Origin: Bacteroides sp.
Lineage (GTDB): Bacteria > Bacteroidota > Bacteroidia > Bacteroidales > Muribaculaceae
Assembly: GCA_014802105.1 (NCBI GenBank)
Contig: JAAVCX010000038.1
Coordinates: forward strand, 1-54,612
Direction of reading: 5' to 3'
Length of the DNA stretch: 54,612 nt
Under the pieces are notes generated by a model that worked only from the letters and a program-made list of their open reading frames with translations, was not told the DNA's origin and searched no databases. How positions within the stretch are numbered: position 1 is the first letter of the stretch; each line of letters starts with the position of its first letter. This document shows positions 1 through 8,564 of this stretch, one piece after another. The position numbers and the translations under genes are program-made.

Positions 1-330
1 AATAGGGCCTATAACAATATCATAGGGATGAGCCGGAACATCGGAGTTATTTTCCCGATTCATAACGACAAATTCTGCCCATTCTACGGAGTAGTCGGTA
101 AAGACCTTTATATTCAGTCCGCTCTTCATAGCCTCGGTTTCATCAAACTCAAAGCATGATAACGTCGGGATTCCATCATTGAGAAAACGAGTTGTTCGAG
201 CTGCCATCTCCATAGCTTGGTCGGGATTGGCATTAAGATAAAATCCTTGTCCGAAATCCTTGCCACGTTTACTGCGTGAAAGATCTATCTCCTCAATAGC
301 TACGTTTGAGCCGTGATATAATCGTATCAT
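1..330 (-). CDS. DUF3990-family protein, ART-like (C-terminus cut by window edge)
   Basis: The visible 110 residues begin MIRLYHGSN, followed by KDFGQGFYLN near residues 24-33 and, at the end, a YDIVIGP stretch; I recognise this as the DUF3990 pattern. The early HG pair and the G-x-Y of the second block resemble the H and Y positions of the PARP/diphtheria-type ADP-ribosyltransferase fold, so a NAD-using effector is plausible; the third catalytic residue cannot be placed because the gene runs off the left edge. The start is fixed by an ATGA overlap with the upstream DUF3791 gene (ATG 330-328, its TGA 329-327), so the two are translationally coupled. With the HTH gene further upstream, this looks like a toxin-antitoxin module. 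Family assignment is from memory; toxicity is inference. Confidence 0.75.
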   Translation of the reverse strand, partial: MIRLYHGSNVAIEEIDLSRSKRGKDFGQGFYLNANPDQAMEMAARTTRFLNDGIPTLSCFEFDETEAMKSGLNIKVFTDYSVEWAEFVVMNRENNSDVPAHPYDIVIGPI

Positions 331-551
331 ATTCTACCTCCTTCCCGTTGGCAAATGACTTGTAGATCTGAGATAGCATCGTCAATGGAGAGAGTATGCT
401 CGGCAGCATAGCAATCGAGAAGGAAATCTATGCCCGTGAAACGACGCAGATATGCGTAGGCCTGCATGTTGGAGAGGTTATGTCGCTGTGCGAAAGCTCC
501 GACACATGCCACTACATATTCTATTCGGTTAAATATCTCTTTTTTGTCCAT
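327..551 (-). CDS. DUF3791 small protein
   Basis: A 74-residue protein with the DUF3791 hallmarks: an EYVVACVGAFAQRHNLS-type N-terminal helix, then AYAYLRRFTGIDFLLDCY, then the C-terminal LSIDDAISDL and an ICQREGG end. No signal peptide or membrane segment. It begins 2 nt after the HTH gene stop and overlaps the DUF3990 start by 4 nt, so three genes form one tight transcription unit. DUF3791 is often found next to DUF3990 in Bacteroidota and Firmicutes (known from memory). Its job is unknown; a co-antitoxin or chaperone-like partner of the ART-like protein is inference. Confidence 0.75.
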   Translation of the reverse strand: MDKKEIFNRIEYVVACVGAFAQRHNLSNMQAYAYLRRFTGIDFLLDCYAAEHTLSIDDAISDLQVICQREGGRI

Positions 552-553
552 TA

Positions 554-763
554 CTATGCTTTATTGCTTACGATTAAGTCTTTAACATCAATATCAAGTA
601 ACTCAGAAATCCTCACAAGTGTATCTAGGGAAGGCTGCATTTTGTTTGAACACCATCGGGAGACCGTAGCTTCATTTTTACCGATCTGCTCGGCAAGCCA
701 TTTACCGGTTTTGCCGTTCTCAACTAATGCAATCTTTATCCTATTTATCTTCTGTGATTCCAT
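554..763 (-). CDS. XRE-type helix-turn-helix regulator
   Basis: A 69-residue single-domain DNA-binding protein. The helix-turn-helix is seen as KWLAEQIGKNEATVSRWCSN (about residues 22-41), followed by the typical LDTLVRISELLDIDVKDLI helix of Cro/C1 (XRE) proteins. No further domain. It is first in the three-gene HTH/DUF3791/DUF3990 unit, with 2 nt to the next gene, as expected for an autoregulating antitoxin or repressor. A -7 element TAGTTTTG lies at 808-815 on the minus strand, and two 11-bp direct repeats at 864-874 and 885-895 are candidate operator sites. Confidence 0.85.
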   Translation of the reverse strand: MESQKINRIKIALVENGKTGKWLAEQIGKNEATVSRWCSNKMQPSLDTLVRISELLDIDVKDLIVSNKA

Positions 764-863
764 TACACTTGCTTTGCTTACTTATTACAATACTTTGATG
801 TTAAACGCAAAACTACAAATAAATTCTGAGATTACCATATAAATCTGTAGAAAATTTGCAGCT

Positions 864-895
864 ACGGACAAATGTGCAGAGTCCACGGACAAATG
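864..895. repeat. Pair of 11-bp direct repeats, possible operator
   Basis: ACGGACAAATG occurs at 864-874 and again at 885-895, a 21-bp period that puts both on the same face of the helix. They lie about 50-85 bp upstream of the -7 element of the HTH/DUF3791/DUF3990 unit. A regulator binding role is inference. Confidence 0.4.
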
Positions 896-1075
896 CAATA
901 TTTGCGAAAGTGTTTGAAAAACTTTATGGCAGGAGTCGAAAAAAATTTTTTTACGTGGCCTACGATTTAGCTTGGATTGTATCTTTCTGAAAAATTGAGG
1001 CGTAACAGTAGTAAAATCAGTCCCTTTCGGGATGTGTTGGCGGATCAGGTTGTTTCTCTTTACGAGTTCCGCGGT

Positions 1076-1106
1076 TTTGATATTCCACGAAAAGGTGGTA
1101 CCTTTG
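1076..1106 (+). promoter_or_regulatory. Bacteroidota-type promoter for candidate small RNA
   Basis: TTTG at 1076-1079, a 19-bp spacer, then TACCTTTG at 1099-1106, a perfect match to the -33/-7 consensus of the Bacteroidota housekeeping sigma factor. Transcription would start near 1112. No protein gene follows on this strand before the terminator at 1158-1181. Confidence 0.7.
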
Positions 1107-1111
1107 TGCTG

Positions 1112-1181
1112 AGGTTAAATGTTTTGTCATGTAGTAATACAAAATTAGTAAATCTCAGGGAGACTTCGGTCCCCTTTTTTT
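1112..1181 (+). ncRNA. Candidate small RNA, about 70 nt
   Basis: Defined by the strong promoter at 1076-1106 and an intrinsic terminator at 1158-1181. The body (about 1112-1157) is AU-rich with no start codon followed by a useful reading frame. No match to a family I recognise. Flanking genes are both on the minus strand, so it cannot be a leader of a downstream plus-strand gene. Ends are approximate. Confidence 0.5.
1158..1181 (+). terminator. Intrinsic terminator with UUCG tetraloop
   Basis: GGG, bulged A, GAC, TTCG loop, GTC, CCC, followed by seven T: a stable tetraloop hairpin plus U-tract, reading on the plus strand. Confidence 0.75.
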
Positions 1182-1375
1182 GTTTTGTATTGCCTTGAAC
1201 TAAGGTTACCTTTCGGTCGGACTGAAACATCTATCGGTGGGTAGGGGCTGTGGGCTTGTGAAGCCCCATCCCCAATCCGCCATTAAGTCTCGAACCGCAA
1301 AAATATGGAGCTATTCAGAACGAATTTTTGCACTTCGTTATTGAATCTACCGCGCGAGAGGGGGGACGCTGGGCG

Positions 1376-1786
1376 TCATGAGTATATGGTGGCGACAATG
1401 GTGCGCGAGCCTCCATAGTCACGAAATTCACAGAGATAAATCCCCTGCCAGGTGCCCAGATTAAGACGCCGGTCGGTGATGGGGATAGTCACCGAGGGCC
1501 CGGTAAGGGTGGCTTTGGCATGGGCCGGCATGTCGTCGTCCCCCTCATATATGTGCCGATAATAAGGTTGCCGTTCAGGCACTATATGGTCAAGGATAGC
1601 CTCGAGGTCGGTTCTCACGTCAGGGTCGGCGTTTTCGTTGACCGTGAGTCCACATGAAGTGTGCTTGACAAACAGGTTGAGCAACCCGCGCTCGGGCAAT
1701 GAAGGCAACCGACGCAATATTTCACCGGTGACGAGATGGCAACCGCGGCGCCGGGCCTGAAGAGTGATTTCGATCTGGTCTATCAT
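1376..1786 (-). CDS. yjbQ: YjbQ / UPF0047 family protein
   Basis: 136 residues, normal length for the family. Signature stretches are seen: FVKHTSCGLTVNENADPDV (about 41-59), YRHIYEGDDDMPAHAKATLTG (about 76-96), and LGTWQGIYLCEFRD near the C-terminus. The conserved His, Cys, Asn and the second His-Ala-His region form the putative active or metal site. Family members have weak thiamine-phosphate synthase activity in vitro; the physiological role is uncertain. Its ATG overlaps the stop of the upstream membrane protein (ATGA), so it is the last gene of the nrdD-nrdG-unknown-yjbQ unit. Confidence 0.9.
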   Translation of the reverse strand: MIDQIEITLQARRRGCHLVTGEILRRLPSLPERGLLNLFVKHTSCGLTVNENADPDVRTDLEAILDHIVPERQPYYRHIYEGDDDMPAHAKATLTGPSVTIPITDRRLNLGTWQGIYLCEFRDYGGSRTIVATIYS

Positions 1787-2319
1787 GGATGCAGATTGAC
1801 TTTGGTCGGAGGTATCCCCGGGAGTTTGTAAAAGAAGATTATACTACACACGTCAAGAACAGGATCATTTATCAGATTTATGTCCCGGCCGCCAAGATAG
1901 GCTTCAAAAGGTTTGCCTTGTTCAAAAACTTCTGCAAGACCTGTCGTCTCTTTGCGATAATCAAACTTTGCCACACGGATATTATGGGTTTTCACAATGG
2001 CTATACCTCGTTTCGTGTCATAGCTCACTGTGACAGGATCGCCTACCTTGACTCTACGCCATGTCCATATATCATCATAAAATACTCTGATTTTGACAAT
2101 CTCGGCCGTATATTCGGTGTGGCTTTCACAGATTTTCTGTATGGCTTCCAGATTTTCCCGGCGCATCTGATCGACGATGCAATTTTCAGATGTTTTGTCA
2201 TCTGATATACTGTGTTTGACGTCACTATGTTTTTTCTTGCCGCGTATGGCGTCAAGATAGAACATGATTATTCCGAATATTACGAACAGAAATGGCGTGG
2301 AGCCGATGAGGCCTTTCAT
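1783..2319 (-). CDS. Membrane-anchored protein of unknown function
   Basis: 178 residues. A single N-terminal membrane segment (about residues 5-24, FLFVIFGIIMFYLDAIRG) is followed by a lysine-rich stop-transfer stretch, a short helix, and a soluble domain with beta-rich character that includes RVKVGDPVTVSYDTKRGIAIV. I do not recognise a family. It starts 2 nt after nrdG stops and overlaps yjbQ by 4 nt, so it is co-translated with them; nothing in it suggests a role in nucleotide reduction. A topology with the domain in the periplasm or cytoplasm cannot be decided from the sequence. Confidence 0.75.
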   Translation of the reverse strand: MKGLIGSTPFLFVIFGIIMFYLDAIRGKKKHSDVKHSISDDKTSENCIVDQMRRENLEAIQKICESHTEYTAEIVKIRVFYDDIWTWRRVKVGDPVTVSYDTKRGIAIVKTHNIRVAKFDYRKETTGLAEVFEQGKPFEAYLGGRDINLINDPVLDVCSIIFFYKLPGIPPTKVNLHP

Positions 2320-2321
2320 AT

Positions 2322-2807
2322 TCAGAAGTTTTCGGGTGACCAGAGTTTTATTTCCTCGGGGGTGGAGCGGCGCAGGTCGATGAGCCGTTGGTTGGACGAG
2401 CCGCGGAAAAGCAGCGAGATGTCGCGCAGACTCTCCTCAAACGGGCCGTCGACAAGCACTTCGGTCATGGCCAGCAACTCACGCGCGCCTGGCAACGAGA
2501 GCACGGCCGGATAGGTGAAACCGGTGTAACACCACACACTGTATCCTCGCTCTCTGATAGCCTTGACTATCGGTACGAGCTCTTCGGCATGATAGAGAGG
2601 ATCCCCGCCTGTGAGGGTGACATCAAAGCCATGGAGATCTACCTCGGCGAGTATTTCCCGGTCGGTCATTTCGCGGCCTCCCTCGAAATCCCACGACTGA
2701 GGATTGTGACAACCCCGGCACTCGTGTCGGCAGCCGGCAACGTAGATGGAAGTTCGTAGTCCGGGCCCGTCGACACTTGTGCCGGGGATGATGTCAAGTA
2801 TTCTCAT
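2322..2807 (-). CDS. nrdG: Anaerobic ribonucleotide reductase-activating protein
   Basis: Radical-SAM activase (161 aa) that installs the glycyl radical on NrdD. Near the N-terminus the [4Fe-4S] motif CRHECRGC (Cys26, Cys30, Cys33) is intact, preceded by DGPGLRTSIYVAGC, and followed by TGGDPLYH, the SAM-binding glycine motif. I chose the ATG at 2807, because the reading frame upstream of it runs inside nrdD and has no family similarity. It begins 14 nt after the nrdD stop; no Shine-Dalgarno is visible, as usual in Bacteroidota. Confidence 0.95.
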   Translation of the reverse strand: MRILDIIPGTSVDGPGLRTSIYVAGCRHECRGCHNPQSWDFEGGREMTDREILAEVDLHGFDVTLTGGDPLYHAEELVPIVKAIRERGYSVWCYTGFTYPAVLSLPGARELLAMTEVLVDGPFEESLRDISLLFRGSSNQRLIDLRRSTPEEIKLWSPENF

Positions 2808-2821
2808 TGACGTGATGACGT

Positions 2822-5029
2822 TTATTTGTGTACTACGCGATCTTTGAGTTCGGCGAGCTTGGCATTGTTCCAGCGGTCGGTGGTGCCGACGAGATAGCCG
2901 GTGATACGCTGGATGTTGTCGATATGATGGCCGTGACATACGGGACACTCTGTCAGGCCGGCCTGGGCATCCTCATATCCGCAGTCCATGCAGCGGTTAC
3001 GGTTATGGTTGACCGAGCAGTAACCGATGTTGTATTTGTCCATCAGATCTACGATGTCGCTGATAGCCTTGGGGTTATGGGTGGCGTCGCCATCTATCTC
3101 TACATAGAAGATGTGGCCGCCGCCGGTGAGCTCGTGATAGGGGGCCTCGATCTGGGCCTTATGACGGGGTGAACACTTGTAGTAGACCGGCACATGGTTG
3201 GAGTTGGTGTAGTAGATCTTGTCGGTCACACCGGGTATCACTCCAAACGACCGGCGGTCGCGGGTGGTGAACTTGCCCGAGAGCCCTTCGGCGGGAGTGG
3301 CGAGCACCGAGAAGTTGTGCTGATAGCGCTCCGAGAAGTCGTTGATGCGCGAACGCATGTGTGAGACGATGCGCAGGCCGAGCTTCTGGGATTCGCTGTC
3401 CTCGCCGTGATGCTTGCCGGTGAGGGCCACCAGACATTCGGCCAGGCCGATAAAACCTATACCGAGGGTGCCCTGATTGATCACGCTCTCGATGGTGTCG
3501 TCAGGGCCGAGATGCTCGGCGCCGTTCCAGAGGCGTGTCATCAGCAGGGGGAACTGCTTGGCCCGGGCTGTCTTCTGGAAGTCAAAGCGTTCGCAGAGCT
3601 GACGGGCAGTGATCTCGAGCACTTCGTCGAGTTTCTGGAAGAAACGGGCCACACGCTCCTCGGGATCGATGATGCTCATACACTCGATAGCGATACGCAC
3701 GATATTGATGGTCGAGAAGCTGATATTGCCGCGTCCTATCGAGGTCTTTTCACCGAAGCGGTTTTCAAACACTCGTGTGCGGCAACCCATAGTGGCTACC
3801 TCATATTTATAGCGTTCGGGATCGTCGGCGCGCCATTTCTCATGCTGGTTGAAGGTGGCGTCGAGGTTGACGAAGTTGGGGAAGAAACGGCGTGCGGTCA
3901 CCTTGCAGGCGAGCTTATAGAGATCATAGTTGGGGTCTTCAGGCAGATAGCTCACTCCGCGCTTTTTCTTCCAGATCTGTATCGGGAAGATCGCCGTGGC
4001 GCCGTTGCCTACTCCCTCGTAGGTAGTGTTGAGAAGTTCGCGTATGATGCAACGTCCCTCGGCCGAGGTGTCGGTGCCGTAGTTGATCGAGCTGAATACC
4101 ACCTGATTGCCTCCGCGCGAATGGATGGTGTTCATATTGTGGATAAAGGCCTCCATCGACTGGTGGACACGGGCCACGGTCTGGTTGACGGCGTGTTGCA
4201 GCAGTCGCTCTTCACCTTCGAGACCTTCGAGCTCCTTGCTGAGATAGTCCTTGAGCTCAGCCTTATAGAGATGGGTGAGGTCTTTGCCGGTGAGTGTCTC
4301 GAGGTATTTTATCTCCTCGATAAAAGATGAGCGCACAAACGGGGCCAGATAGAAGTCAAAGGCAGGGATGGCCTGGCCGCCGTGCATTTCATTCTGGGCG
4401 GTTTCGAGCGAGATACACCCTATGATGCTCGCAGTCTCTATGCGCTTGGCGGGGCGCGACTCGCCGTGGCCGGCTATGAAGCCATATTTAAGTATGCGGT
4501 CGAGAGGATGTTGCACACAAGTGAGACTCTTGGTCGGGTAATAGTCTTTGTCGTGTATGTGAAGATAGCCGTTGTTGACAGCCTCGCGCACCTGGGGAGA
4601 GAGCAGATAGTCGTCGACAAAGGGCTTGGTGGTCTCGCTGGCAAACTTCATCATCATGCCCGCGGGCGAGTCGGTGTTCATGTTGGCGTTCTCGCGGGTG
4701 ATGTCGTTGCTCTTGGCCTCGATGATCTCGAGAAACATGTCGCGGGTCTTGGCGCGGCGAGCTATCGACCGCTGATCGCGGTAGGCGATATAGCGTTTGG
4801 CCACCTCCTTACGGGGCGATTTCATGAGTTCGAGCTCGACACGGTCTTGTATCTGCTCTACGCTCATCTGTTCGTTGCCCGACATGGAGATGCGGTCGGC
4901 TATACGCGAGATGAGGGGCTCGTCCTCGCCCATCTCGGTGGTGAGCATTGCTTTGCGTATGGCTGCCTTGATTTTCTCTTCGTTGTAGCCTACTATGCGC
5001 CCGTCGCGCTTTACCACTGTGCGTATCAT
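2822..5029 (-). CDS. nrdD: Anaerobic (class III) ribonucleoside-triphosphate reductase
   Basis: 735 residues, full length. The N-terminal ATP-cone (about 1-90, beginning with IRTVVKRDGRIVGYNEEKI) gives allosteric control. The catalytic barrel includes the NTDSPAGMMMKFASE and GGNQVVFSSINYGTDTS stretches. The C-terminal zinc site is seen as CMDCG and CPVCHGHH, and the glycyl-radical loop as RITGY (Gly about 711). It reduces NTPs to dNTPs without oxygen using formate. First gene of a unit with nrdG; the promoter lies at 5119-5150, giving a leader of about 80 nt. Confidence 0.97.
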   Translation of the reverse strand: MIRTVVKRDGRIVGYNEEKIKAAIRKAMLTTEMGEDEPLISRIADRISMSGNEQMSVEQIQDRVELELMKSPRKEVAKRYIAYRDQRSIARRAKTRDMFLEIIEAKSNDITRENANMNTDSPAGMMMKFASETTKPFVDDYLLSPQVREAVNNGYLHIHDKDYYPTKSLTCVQHPLDRILKYGFIAGHGESRPAKRIETASIIGCISLETAQNEMHGGQAIPAFDFYLAPFVRSSFIEEIKYLETLTGKDLTHLYKAELKDYLSKELEGLEGEERLLQHAVNQTVARVHQSMEAFIHNMNTIHSRGGNQVVFSSINYGTDTSAEGRCIIRELLNTTYEGVGNGATAIFPIQIWKKKRGVSYLPEDPNYDLYKLACKVTARRFFPNFVNLDATFNQHEKWRADDPERYKYEVATMGCRTRVFENRFGEKTSIGRGNISFSTINIVRIAIECMSIIDPEERVARFFQKLDEVLEITARQLCERFDFQKTARAKQFPLLMTRLWNGAEHLGPDDTIESVINQGTLGIGFIGLAECLVALTGKHHGEDSESQKLGLRIVSHMRSRINDFSERYQHNFSVLATPAEGLSGKFTTRDRRSFGVIPGVTDKIYYTNSNHVPVYYKCSPRHKAQIEAPYHELTGGGHIFYVEIDGDATHNPKAISDIVDLMDKYNIGYCSVNHNRNRCMDCGYEDAQAGLTECPVCHGHHIDNIQRITGYLVGTTDRWNNAKLAELKDRVVHK

Positions 5030-5118
5030 GGTGTCTCTGTGTTGTTGAATTTTGGAGTGAGGGGAATGTGGGGTAGGGGGTATTTAAGGTTGTGCTCCCG
5101 GAGGAGTTTTTGTGCTGA

Positions 5119-5150
5119 CAAAATTAGTGAGTAGGAATGAAAATTACAAA
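5119..5150 (-). promoter_or_regulatory. nrdD promoter
   Basis: Minus strand: TTTG (5150-5147), 20-bp spacer, TAATTTTG (5126-5119). Matches the Bacteroidota consensus. Predicted start near 5112. Confidence 0.65.
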
Positions 5151-5192
5151 TTTTGGTTCACGAAAATTTTCGACGGGTTTACCTAAAATGAC

Positions 5193-5231
5193 AACTTAGC
5201 CACTCTGTCTAAAAGACTAAGTGGCTAAGTT
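5193..5231 (-). terminator. Long hairpin downstream of the alaS/Dabb unit
   Basis: Perfect 12-bp arms AACTTAGCCACT and AGTGGCTAAGTT (5193-5204 and 5220-5231), with a second inner stem GTCT/AGAC. It sits downstream of the minus-strand Dabb gene and is followed on that strand by a weak TCATTTT run, so a termination or 3'-end stabilising role fits. A protein-binding palindrome is the alternative. Confidence 0.45.
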
Positions 5232-5350
5232 ATAGTGAATTAATTGTTGAAAATGGAAAACTTTATAAATTTTTCAACATCATGAGTGTAGCGTTTCTGT
5301 TAATGATCGGCTCTGAATCGGTGTAGCGGTTTGCCTGAGATGGAGAGCTG

Positions 5351-5644
5351 TCAGCACTCGTAGTCCACACAAGCTCTCTCAGCCTTGTGAGAGGCTATGA
5401 TCGAGGCTGCGGCCACGTGGGCCGGATGGCGGGCGTAGGTTTCTACCGAGGCCATGTTGGGGAGAGTCGCTGTGAGCACCACGTCCCAGCTCTCGGCGGG
5501 ATTTTGGTTAATGCCGACCTCGATGCTTTCGAGACAGTCGATCACGGCGGGGAGCCCCATCAGCGCGTCGCGGAAACGTCGCGCGACCTCAAGTCTCTCT
5601 TCGGGAGAGCCGTTGAGTCGGAAGGTGACGATATGCTTTACCAT
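5351..5644 (-). CDS. Dabb (stress-responsive A/B barrel) domain protein
   Basis: 97 residues, one dimeric alpha-beta barrel domain. Typical opening MVKHIVTFRL, then ERLEVARRFRDAL, a central SWDVVLTATLPNMASVETYARHPAH block with the conserved Y-x-x-HP, and a short C-terminal strand. No signal peptide. Family members range from plant stress proteins to polyketide cyclases; in bacteria the substrate is usually unknown. It starts 2 nt after alaS ends, so it is co-transcribed with alaS. Confidence 0.9.
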   Translation of the reverse strand: MVKHIVTFRLNGSPEERLEVARRFRDALMGLPAVIDCLESIEVGINQNPAESWDVVLTATLPNMASVETYARHPAHVAAASIIASHKAERACVDYEC

Positions 5645-5646
5645 AG

Positions 5647-8265
5647 TCAGAGTGCTTTACGGAGTGATTCCATTGCCTGGGCGAGTCCTGCGCCATCCTT
5701 GCCGCCGGCCTGGGCAAACCCGGGCTGACCGCCGCCACCACCTTTGATAGCCTTGGCGGCCTCGCGCACCATGGTCGAGGCGTTGTGTCCGCCCTTGACC
5801 AGATCGTCGGTGAGAGCCACGGTGAGCAGCGGTTTGCCGGCGATGTCGGCCGTAGCGGCCAGAAACGCGGTGTTTTCGCTCGAGAGCTGGCGCACAATGA
5901 AGGCCAGGTTCTTGACCACTTCAGGTACATGCACTCCGGTGACCACCACAGTCTTGATGCCGGAGATCTCCTCGGCCTTCTCGAGCAGGGAAGCGGCCAG
6001 GGCGCGTGTGCGCTCGCGCATCATTTCTTCAGCCTGTTTGCGCAGTTCGGCATTCTCTTCGATAGCCTTGCGTATAGCCTGAGAAATATCGGGGGCGTTG
6101 TGGAACATCTCGCCGATCTGGCGCATGGTGTCGGTGAGCTGATCCACGGCGTTCTCCACAGCCTCTCCGGTGATAGCCTCGATACGGCGTATGCCGGCGG
6201 CGGTGCTCGACTCTGAGATAATACGTATCATTCCGATATTGCCGGTGTTAGGCACATGGGTGCCTCCACAGAGCTCCACTGAATCGCCGTAGCGTATCAC
6301 GCGCACCTCCTCGCCATATTTCTCGCCGAAGAGAGCCATGGCGCCCATTTCGCGAGCCTCGGCTATCGGCATCGAGCGATGCTCGTCAAGGGGAATAGCC
6401 TTGCGCACATTGGCGTTGGCTATATGCTCTACCTTGCGCAGTTCCTCGGGGGTCACCTTCTGGAAATGGCTGAAGTCAAAGCGCAACACGGTGGGCGACA
6501 CGTAAGAACCCTTCTGCTCCACATGGGTGCCGAGCACCTCTCTCAGAGCGGCATGGAGCAGGTGTGTGGCCGAGTGGTTACACTCGGTGGCGCGGCGGGC
6601 TTTCTCGTCGATGCGGGCCTCAAACTCGCCCTCCACGTTGGCCGGGAGCTCCTTGGCCAGATGCACGGCCTGGCCGTTCTCACGCTTGGTGTCATAGATC
6701 TCGGTCTCGGAGCCGTCGGCAGCTACAAGCACACCGCTGTCGCCTACCTGACCACCCATCTCGGCATAGAACGGAGTCACCGACAACACGATCTGATAAT
6801 ACTCCTTACCCTTCTGCTTCACCTTGCGGTAACGCAGTATGCGTGTGGGAGCCGAGGTCTGGTCATAGCCTACAAACTCAGTCTCACCCTCGTTTACTAT
6901 AACCCAATCGGTGGCCTCGACGCTGGCGGCGTTGCGCGCACGGGTCTTCTGCTTCTCCATCTCCGAGTCAAACTCCTTGCGGTCGAGAGTCATACCGTTC
7001 TCTTTGAGTATCAGCTCGGTGAGGTCGAGGGGGAAGCCGTATGTATCGTAGAGCACAAACGCATCCTTGCCCGAAATCTCGGTCTTGCCCTCCTTGCGTG
7101 CTGTGGCTATGGCGTCATCGAGTATCGAGATACCCTTGTCGAGAGTACGCAGGAAAGCGTCCTCCTCCTCCTTGATCACCTTCATGATCAGTTCGCGCTG
7201 AGCGGCTATTTCGGGATAAGCCTCGCCCATAGAGTCGATCAGAGTATTGACCAGCTGATACATGAATGCCTGCTTCTGGTCGAGGAAAGTATAGGCGTAA
7301 CGCACCGCGCGGCGCAGGATGCGGCGTATCACATAGCCGGCCTTGGCATTGCCGGGCAGCTGTGAGTCGGCGATCGAGAAGGCGATGGTGCGCACATGGT
7401 CGGCGATCACTCTCATAGCGATGTCTACCTGACGGTCTTTGCCATACTCCTTGCCCGAGAGGCGCGAGATGGTGGCGATCAGCGGGGTGAACACGTCGGT
7501 GTCATAGTTGGACTTCTTGCCCTGAAGAGCCATACACAGACGCTCGAAGCCCATGCCGGTGTCGATCACCTTGGCAGGCAGCGACTCCAGCGAGCCGTCA
7601 GCCTTGCGGTTATACTGCATGAACACAAGGTTCCAGATCTCGATCACCAGAGGATCGTCGTGGTTCACCAGGCTTGCACCGTCAACCTTGGCACGCTCCT
7701 CGTCCGAGCGCAGGTCGATATGTATCTCCGAGCAAGGGCCACAGGGGCCTGTGTCGCCCATCTCCCAGAAGTTGTCATGCTTATTGCCGTTGATGATATG
7801 CGAGGCAGGCAGATGCTTCTCCCAATAGGACGCGGCCTCATCGTCGCGCGACAGACCCTCCTCGGGCGAACCCTCGAACACGGTGGCATACAGTCGCTCC
7901 GGATCCAGTCCCAGAACATCCACCAGATACTCCCAGGCCCAGTCGATGGCCTCCTTCTTGAAGTAATCGCCAAAGCTCCAGTTGCCGAGCATCTCAAACA
8001 TGGTGTGATGATAGGTGTCCATACCCACCTCCTCGAGATCGTTATGCTTGCCCGACACGCGGAGACACTTCTGCGAGTCAGCCACTCGGTTATATTTAGC
8101 CGCCTTATTGCCCAGAATGATATCCTTGAACTGGTTCATACCGGCGTTGGTGAACATCAGGGTGGGATCATCCTTGATCACCATCGGAGCCGAGGGCACG
8201 ATATGATGGCCCTTCGATCGGAAAAACTCCTTGAATGACTCGCGTATCTCCTTTGCTGTCAACAT
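5647..8265 (-). CDS. alaS: Alanyl-tRNA synthetase
   Basis: 872 residues, full length. The class II catalytic domain shows [11 protein letters not shown] (about 34-44) and [20 protein letters not shown] (about 86-105). The editing domain has the zinc-type HSATHLLH and the distal [10 protein letters not shown]. The C-terminal domain ends in a glycine-rich [14 protein letters not shown] segment, normal for AlaS. It charges tRNA-Ala and clears mischarged Ser/Gly-tRNA. The promoter is at 8335-8365; the Dabb gene follows directly. Confidence 0.98.
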   Translation of the reverse strand: MLTAKEIRESFKEFFRSKGHHIVPSAPMVIKDDPTLMFTNAGMNQFKDIILGNKAAKYNRVADSQKCLRVSGKHNDLEEVGMDTYHHTMFEMLGNWSFGDYFKKEAIDWAWEYLVDVLGLDPERLYATVFEGSPEEGLSRDDEAASYWEKHLPASHIINGNKHDNFWEMGDTGPCGPCSEIHIDLRSDEERAKVDGASLVNHDDPLVIEIWNLVFMQYNRKADGSLESLPAKVIDTGMGFERLCMALQGKKSNYDTDVFTPLIATISRLSGKEYGKDRQVDIAMRVIADHVRTIAFSIADSQLPGNAKAGYVIRRILRRAVRYAYTFLDQKQAFMYQLVNTLIDSMGEAYPEIAAQRELIMKVIKEEEDAFLRTLDKGISILDDAIATARKEGKTEISGKDAFVLYDTYGFPLDLTELILKENGMTLDRKEFDSEMEKQKTRARNAASVEATDWVIVNEGETEFVGYDQTSAPTRILRYRKVKQKGKEYYQIVLSVTPFYAEMGGQVGDSGVLVAADGSETEIYDTKRENGQAVHLAKELPANVEGEFEARIDEKARRATECNHSATHLLHAALREVLGTHVEQKGSYVSPTVLRFDFSHFQKVTPEELRKVEHIANANVRKAIPLDEHRSMPIAEAREMGAMALFGEKYGEEVRVIRYGDSVELCGGTHVPNTGNIGMIRIISESSTAAGIRRIEAITGEAVENAVDQLTDTMRQIGEMFHNAPDISQAIRKAIEENAELRKQAEEMMRERTRALAASLLEKAEEISGIKTVVVTGVHVPEVVKNLAFIVRQLSSENTAFLAATADIAGKPLLTVALTDDLVKGGHNASTMVREAAKAIKGGGGGQPGFAQAGGKDGAGLAQAMESLRKAL

Positions 8266-8334
8266 ATTTATGAGTGTTTAATATTTATCTTATATCTATT
8301 TGATATTTGTGTGCAAAATCTACAAAATCCGCCG

Positions 8335-8365
8335 CAAAGTTACACATTTTTTCCCTTACTTCAAA
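8335..8365 (-). promoter_or_regulatory. alaS promoter
   Basis: Minus strand: TTTG (8365-8362), 19-bp spacer, TAACTTTG (8342-8335). Perfect consensus; start near 8328, leader about 60 nt. Confidence 0.7.
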
Positions 8366-8467
8366 ACCATAATTGAATGTCGTCTTAGCTTGTTTAATCT
8401 ACGGTGCTTCGGGTCTCACTCCGAGCTTTTTTAATGATGGTATAAACCGTCTTTATAGTAAGAAATA

Positions 8468-8528
8468 AAAAAACAAGCTCCGCGCGAGTCGACTGATAAA
8501 AGTCGCGAAAGCGCGGAGCTTGTTTTTT
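8468..8528 (-). terminator. Strong terminator of the sdhCAB operon
   Basis: An 18-bp perfect stem (8468-8485 against 8511-8528) with GC-rich core CAAGCTCCGCGC and A/T ends, plus an inner CGACT/AGTCG stem in the loop. It lies downstream of sdhB on the minus strand and ends in a T run; symmetric, so it can act in both directions. Confidence 0.85.
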
Positions 8529-8564
8529 ATTGGTCTTCCCTTGCGGGAATTTTGGGCTTTTAGA

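Larger units (their letters stand above)
764..1375. other. Gene-free region with regulatory and small-RNA signals
   Basis: No convincing protein gene. It holds the -7 element of the HTH module (808-815, minus), the direct repeat ACGGACAAATG at 864-874 and 885-895 (21-bp period, two helical turns), an A7T7 tract near 937-950, a plus-strand promoter and terminator for a candidate small RNA (1076-1181), and a GGGGCT/AGCCCC inverted repeat near 1246-1269. A 73-codon reading frame at 977-1198 overlaps the promoter and terminator and looks non-coding. Confidence 0.6.
5030..5350. other. Gene-free region between the alaS unit and nrdD
   Basis: Contains the nrdD promoter (5119-5150, minus) and the long inverted repeat at 5193-5231. 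The rest is AT-rich and shows nothing else to me. Confidence 0.6.

Noticed and set aside
977-1198. 73-codon protein on the plus strand
   Set aside because: It contains a perfect promoter and an intrinsic terminator within its span, and has no protein-like features.
2808-2948. Longer nrdG start inside nrdD
   Set aside because: The added 47 residues are Arg/His-rich, lie within nrdD coding sequence and lack family similarity; ATG 2807 fits.
3407-4330. 307-codon frame opposite nrdD
   Set aside because: Antisense shadow of a highly conserved gene; no domain recognised.
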